Position numbers and translations under genes: made by a program. From Micavibrio aeruginosavorus_D (lineage in GTDB: Bacteria; Pseudomonadota; Alphaproteobacteria; Micavibrionales; Micavibrionaceae): 64,000 nucleotides of DNA. Within the stretch, counting starts at the first letter, position 1, and every line of letters begins with the position of its first letter. This document shows, one piece after another, positions 60,596 to 64,000 of the stretch. The notes under the pieces were generated by a model. That model did not search any database. It was not told where the DNA came from and worked only from the letters and a program-made list of their open reading frames with translations. Where the stretch lies: the NCBI RefSeq assembly GCF_051245535.1, contig NZ_CP195303.1:2294001-2358000 (forward strand), in the 5' to 3' direction.

Positions 60596-62275
60596 TTATT
60601 TCACTGTCGGCTGAACGTCGAACTGGTGGAACGGCGGCGGAGAGGACAGGGTCCATTCGAAGGTCATGCTCTGCGGACCGTTGTTCCAGTAATTGTCGCC
60701 AACGCGGCGGCCAAAGAACAGGGTGTAGAACACGATGAACACGAACAGGAGCGTTGCCGCACCGGACAGATAGGCGCCCAGAGAGGATACATAGTTCCAC
60801 AGGTGGAAACCGTAATCCTGCGTCATGATCCACTGGATCTTCTCAACCGGGTTGACGAAGAAGCCTTGCAGGTGTTCCGGAGGCAGCGGAGCTTGGTAGT
60901 CCACATAACGGCGCGGCATACCGGCCAGACCCAAGAAGTGCTGCGGGAAGAACACCATGTTCACGCCGATAAAGGTCAGGAAGAAGTGCAGCTTGCCCAA
61001 GAACTCCGGATACTGACGGCCAGACATTTTGCCGATCCAGTAGTAGAAGCCAGCGAACAGCGCGAACACGGCACCCAGCGACAGCACGTAGTGGAAGTGG
61101 GCCACGACGTAGTAGGTGTCGTGCAGCGCCAAATCCATACCGCCGTTGGCCAGAACCACGCCCGTCACACCGCCAACGGTGAACAGGAAGATGAAGCCAA
61201 TCGCCCACAGCATCGGGGTTTTGAATTCAATCGACCCGCCCCACATGGTGGCGATCCAGGAGAAGATTTTGATCCCCGTCGGAACGGCAATGATCAGCGT
61301 TGCGGCCGTGAAGTATGCGCGGGTGTCAACATCCATACCCACCGCGAACATGTGGTGCGCCCAGACGATGAAACCAACGGCACCAATCGCCACCATCGCA
61401 TAGGCCATGCCCAGATAACCGAAAACCGGTTTTTTGGAGAAGGTCGAGATGATGTGAGAGACGATACCGAACGCCGGCAAAATCATGATGTACACTTCCG
61501 GGTGACCGAAGAACCAGAACAAGTGCTGGAACAGGATCGGGTCGCCACCGCCTTCAGGGTTGAAGAAGGACGTGCCGAAGTTCCGGTCGGTCAGCAACAT
61601 GGTGATGGCGCCACCCAGAACCGGCAGGGACAGAACCAGCAGGAACGCGGTGACCAGCATGGCCCAGACGAACAGCGGCATTTTGTGCAGCGTCATGCCC
61701 GGGGCCCGCATGTTGAAGATCGTGGTGATGAAGTTTGCCGCCCCCAGAATGGATGACGCACCGGCCAGGTGAAGGGCGAAAATCGCCATATCCACCGACA
61801 TATCCGGGTGCCCCAGCTTGGCCGACAATGGCGGATACACCGTCCAACCTGTTCCCGCACCCGCACCGATCAGTGTCGAGCAAGCGAGCAACAGGAAGGC
61901 CGGAACCATCAGCCAGAACGAGATGTTGTTCAACCGGGGGAACGCCATATCCGGCGCGCCGATCAACAATGGAACGAACCAGTTGCCGAACCCGCCAATC
62001 AAGCCGGGCATAACAACGAAGAACACCATAATCAGGCCGTGTGCCGTGATCCAGACGTTCCACATCTGGCCATCAGCAGCCAGTTGCAGGCCCGGGTCTT
62101 GCAATTCGGCCCGCATCAGCATCGAAAACGCACCGCCAATCAGGCCAGCGACGATCGAGAAGATGATGTACAGCGTTCCGATATCCTTGTGGTTCGTCGA
62201 GCAGAACCACCGGGTAAAGAAACCGGGTTTATGATCATGCGCATGATCATCATGGTGTGTTGTATGAGCGTTCAT
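60596..62275 (-). CDS. coxA: Cytochrome c oxidase subunit I
   Basis: The 559-residue catalytic subunit of the aa3 oxidase, with 12 helices. It holds the low-spin haem His in MWNVWITAHGLIMVFFVVMPG, the CuB/cross-link region FFGHPEVYIMILPAFGIVSH (His and Tyr, with Glu of the D-channel), VWAHHMFAVGMDVDTRAYF (two CuB His) and the haem a/a3 His in DTYYVVAHFHYVLSLGAVF. N-terminus is His-rich (HTTHHDDHAHDHK). The TRWFCSTNHKDIGTLY start is typical. Forms an operon with coxB 40 bases upstream. Confidence 0.98.
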   Translation of the reverse strand: MNAHTTHHDDHAHDHKPGFFTRWFCSTNHKDIGTLYIIFSIVAGLIGGAFSMLMRAELQDPGLQLAADGQMWNVWITAHGLIMVFFVVMPGLIGGFGNWFVPLLIGAPDMAFPRLNNISFWLMVPAFLLLACSTLIGAGAGTGWTVYPPLSAKLGHPDMSVDMAIFALHLAGASSILGAANFITTIFNMRAPGMTLHKMPLFVWAMLVTAFLLVLSLPVLGGAITMLLTDRNFGTSFFNPEGGGDPILFQHLFWFFGHPEVYIMILPAFGIVSHIISTFSKKPVFGYLGMAYAMVAIGAVGFIVWAHHMFAVGMDVDTRAYFTAATLIIAVPTGIKIFSWIATMWGGSIEFKTPMLWAIGFIFLFTVGGVTGVVLANGGMDLALHDTYYVVAHFHYVLSLGAVFALFAGFYYWIGKMSGRQYPEFLGKLHFFLTFIGVNMVFFPQHFLGLAGMPRRYVDYQAPLPPEHLQGFFVNPVEKIQWIMTQDYGFHLWNYVSSLGAYLSGAATLLFVFIVFYTLFFGRRVGDNYWNNGPQSMTFEWTLSSPPPFHQFDVQPTVK

Positions 62276-62315
62276 GGTTACGCGTTCCTTTTGGTCTTTT
62301 TAAGAAAAACGGTGA

Positions 62316-63176
62316 TTATTCAGCGGATTCGGCGTTCGCGCCCGCGTCGTCTGCGGGAGCCTGAATGCCTTGGTCGGCCTGTTGACGGGCGATCCATGCG
62401 GCGAAATCTTCCTTGCTGACGGCATGGATTTCAATCGGCATGAAAGCATGGTTGATGCCGCACAGTTCCGAGCACTGACCGTAGTAAACGCCCGGCTTTT
62501 CAATACGCATCCAGGTTTCGTTGATACGGCCCGGGACGGCGTCCATCTTGATGCCAAAGTTCGGCATGGCGAAGCTGTGCAATACGTCTTGGGCGGTGAC
62601 CAGAACCTGAATGGTGGTGTCGACCGGAACAACAACCGGGTTGTCGGTGGACAGCAGGCGAATCTGACCCTTGGCCGGATCAATTTCGTCATCCTTCAGG
62701 ATGTTTGCGGTCAATGTCACGCCGCCTTGGTCCGGGTATTCATAGCCCCAATACCATTGATAACCCGTGACTTTCAGCGTCATTTCCGGGTCTTTCGCGC
62801 GGTCAACATAATAGAGCAGTTTGAAAGACGGCACGGCGATAACGATCAGGATGATCACCGGAACCAGCGTCCAGATAATTTCCAGCAGCACGTTGTGCGT
62901 GGTGGTGGACGGTGTCGGGTTTGATTTCGCGTTGAAGCGGATCATGACATACACCAACAGAACCGTCACAAAGGCCACGATCCCCGTGATGATGTACATC
63001 AGCAGGTGGTGGAAATTGTGGATCTCAGTTGCCGACGGTGTCGCCGCAGGCAGCATGCCAAGTTGTGTCGGATGAGCCAGATTGTCAGCCGCCATCGCAA
63101 AGGACGGCAGAATCAAAACCAGAGCGGAAAGGAAAATGGACAAGAGGGTTGTAATGCGCATGGACCAGAGCTTCAT
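62316..63176 (-). CDS. coxB: Cytochrome c oxidase subunit II
   Basis: A 286-residue precursor with a signal peptide (MRITTLLSIFLSALVLILPSFAMA, in pieces) and two membrane helices, followed by the periplasmic cupredoxin domain with the binuclear CuA site: GQCSELCGINHAFMPIEI (CxExCxxxHxxM). VTGYQWYWGYEYP is the aromatic electron-entry patch. It accepts electrons from cytochrome c. The ATG at 63176 (MKLWSMRITT) or the one at 63161 (MRITT) is the start; the frame to 63242 is too long. Confidence 0.97.
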   Translation of the reverse strand: MKLWSMRITTLLSIFLSALVLILPSFAMAADNLAHPTQLGMLPAATPSATEIHNFHHLLMYIITGIVAFVTVLLVYVMIRFNAKSNPTPSTTTHNVLLEIIWTLVPVIILIVIAVPSFKLLYYVDRAKDPEMTLKVTGYQWYWGYEYPDQGGVTLTANILKDDEIDPAKGQIRLLSTDNPVVVPVDTTIQVLVTAQDVLHSFAMPNFGIKMDAVPGRINETWMRIEKPGVYYGQCSELCGINHAFMPIEIHAVSKEDFAAWIARQQADQGIQAPADDAGANAESAE

Positions 63177-63314
63177 GTTACAGGATCGGGACGTGATATT
63201 CCTCAGCGCAAACAGCGCCTTAATCACGCCTTTCTGATACACGGAAAGGGGTGGTCAGCGCAAGGGGGAAGCGCAAAAACTTGCCGCGTTATGGCAATGC
63301 CTGGATTGATGGAA

Positions 63315-63878
63315 TTAACCGTGGCGGGCCGGTTTAAAGACGGCTGTGGCCAGCGACGCGACCAAAGAGGGCAGCGGGCGAGCCTTAAATTCCATAACAC
63401 TATATGTGTCAAGCTGCACCGGACGGGCCAAAGCGCGTTTCAAGGCGGCCCGGCTGTTCGTGGCATAGGAACGGGCTTCGTCCGTCACATTGTCGATGAC
63501 CGAGGGAATGTGGAGCAGGGACGGAATATCCATCCGGCGCAAATCCGCGGCGGCCTTGCCAAAACCGGGGATCAGGCGGCGGGTCAGGTCTTCGCTCTGG
63601 TCCAATGTCAGGGAATAGACATAAATATTACCGCGTGACCGGGTCAGGCGGCGCATCACATCGTCCTGCCATATGTCAAAGCAAACGGCCAGCGTGTTGC
63701 GCACGAACACCAGATCACGGCGGACCGGGTCAACGATGTCCTTTTGCCCACGGCTGTCCAGAACGCTGTCCAATGTACGGACGGCGTTGCTGAGGTGGGT
63801 CAGGGAATCCAGCGGATTGTACACAGACAAAGTCGGCTCAGACTTTAGAGCGGCAAAAGCACGCGCTTCTACGGACAT
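63315..63878 (-). CDS. Hypothetical protein, about 187 aa
   Basis: I do not recognise a family. The product is soluble and mostly helical (FAALKSEPTLSVYNPLDSLTHL; VRRDLVFVRNTLAVCFDIWQDD; RSYATNSRAALKRALA in pieces) with a basic C-terminus. There is no signal peptide or membrane helix. The start is set at 63878 (MSVEARAFAALK); 63890 is an alternative, and the frame is open to 63983. It lies upstream of coxB on the same strand with a 138-base gap, so it may not belong to the cox operon. Confidence 0.55.
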   Translation of the reverse strand: MSVEARAFAALKSEPTLSVYNPLDSLTHLSNAVRTLDSVLDSRGQKDIVDPVRRDLVFVRNTLAVCFDIWQDDVMRRLTRSRGNIYVYSLTLDQSEDLTRRLIPGFGKAAADLRRMDIPSLLHIPSVIDNVTDEARSYATNSRAALKRALARPVQLDTYSVMEFKARPLPSLVASLATAVFKPARHG

Positions 63879-64000
63879 GATCACACCCATCGGTTCGGTT
63901 TTGTCTGCGCGCCTTCTTGATGGGCGGGTCAGGGGCCAAATGGATACCCGATTCGCCCCAACCCCGGCAACGGGGCATGGCAAAGTTGTGCACCGGAAGT

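Noticed and set aside
1..64000. tRNA, rRNA, CRISPR-Cas, prophage
   Set aside because: I saw no tRNA cloverleaf signature, no rRNA sequence, no regular repeat-spacer array and no phage structural genes apart from the collar-like domain on the pseudopilin.

Overview
The window comes from a free-living, Gram-negative alphaproteobacterium with moderately high GC. The evidence is a split coxB-coxA ... ctaB-coxF-ctaG-coxC-DUF983-surf1 aa3 oxidase locus flanked by tldD/tldE, an MbfA-type ferritin-like iron exporter with an Irr-box-like site, a bifunctional PutA without an N-terminal repressor domain, an IalB-family protein and an acetoacetyl-CoA synthetase. Several large secreted or ankyrin-bearing proteins and the many proteases would fit a predatory or host-associated lifestyle such as that of Micavibrio-like bacteria. 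That assignment is inference; I cannot search databases. No rRNA, tRNA, CRISPR array, prophage or full-length insertion sequence was seen.

Layout. 1-16.2 kb: a TerD-family protein, xseA, a PLP aminotransferase, putA, a cyclic-nucleotide-binding/EAL phosphodiesterase, mbfA, then a divergent pair of pseudopilin-like genes. The pair shares an N-terminal pilin module, but one carries a phage-tail-collar-like C-terminus and the other a von Willebrand factor A domain. tadA, rluB, rsmD and a HAD hydrolase follow. 16.2-30.3 kb: uppP, a YceI protein and a cytochrome b561-YceI fusion, two tandem secreted ankyrin/LysM-like/subtilase-like giants, a GST, a YeeZ-like epimerase and a soluble PAS histidine kinase. 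30.3-44.1 kb: a redoxin plus ScsB/DsbD-like reductase pair, acetoacetyl-CoA synthetase, a large ankyrin protein, a second aminotransferase, a SpoU methylase, an IalB-like protein, an M23 peptidase, a GhrA-like reductase, a 143-bp MITE-like element and a Rap1a-like small secreted protein.

44-64 kb: the cytochrome oxidase locus, read mostly on the minus strand. coxB-coxA is separated from ctaB-coxF-ctaG-coxC-DUF983-surf1 by about 12.5 kb. That block holds four tandem paralogous S41 carboxyl-terminal-processing lipoproteins, tldE, tldD (the only plus-strand gene) and a fused double M16 peptidase. Most of the paralogous CTP genes have their own rho-independent terminator and a common AACAGGGAT ribosome-binding leader, so they look individually transcribed.

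The most unusual items are the divergent pseudopilin pair with exchangeable tip domains, the protease cluster wedged into the oxidase locus, the tandem ankyrin-LysM-subtilase proteins, and an M16 protein whose active site lies in the second rather than the first half. Non-coding features include two copies of a CCCGCGAAAGCGGG palindromic repeat, a TA-flanked MITE-like element, an Irr-box-like site before mbfA, and a hairpin that would hide the ribosome-binding site of the HAD gene.
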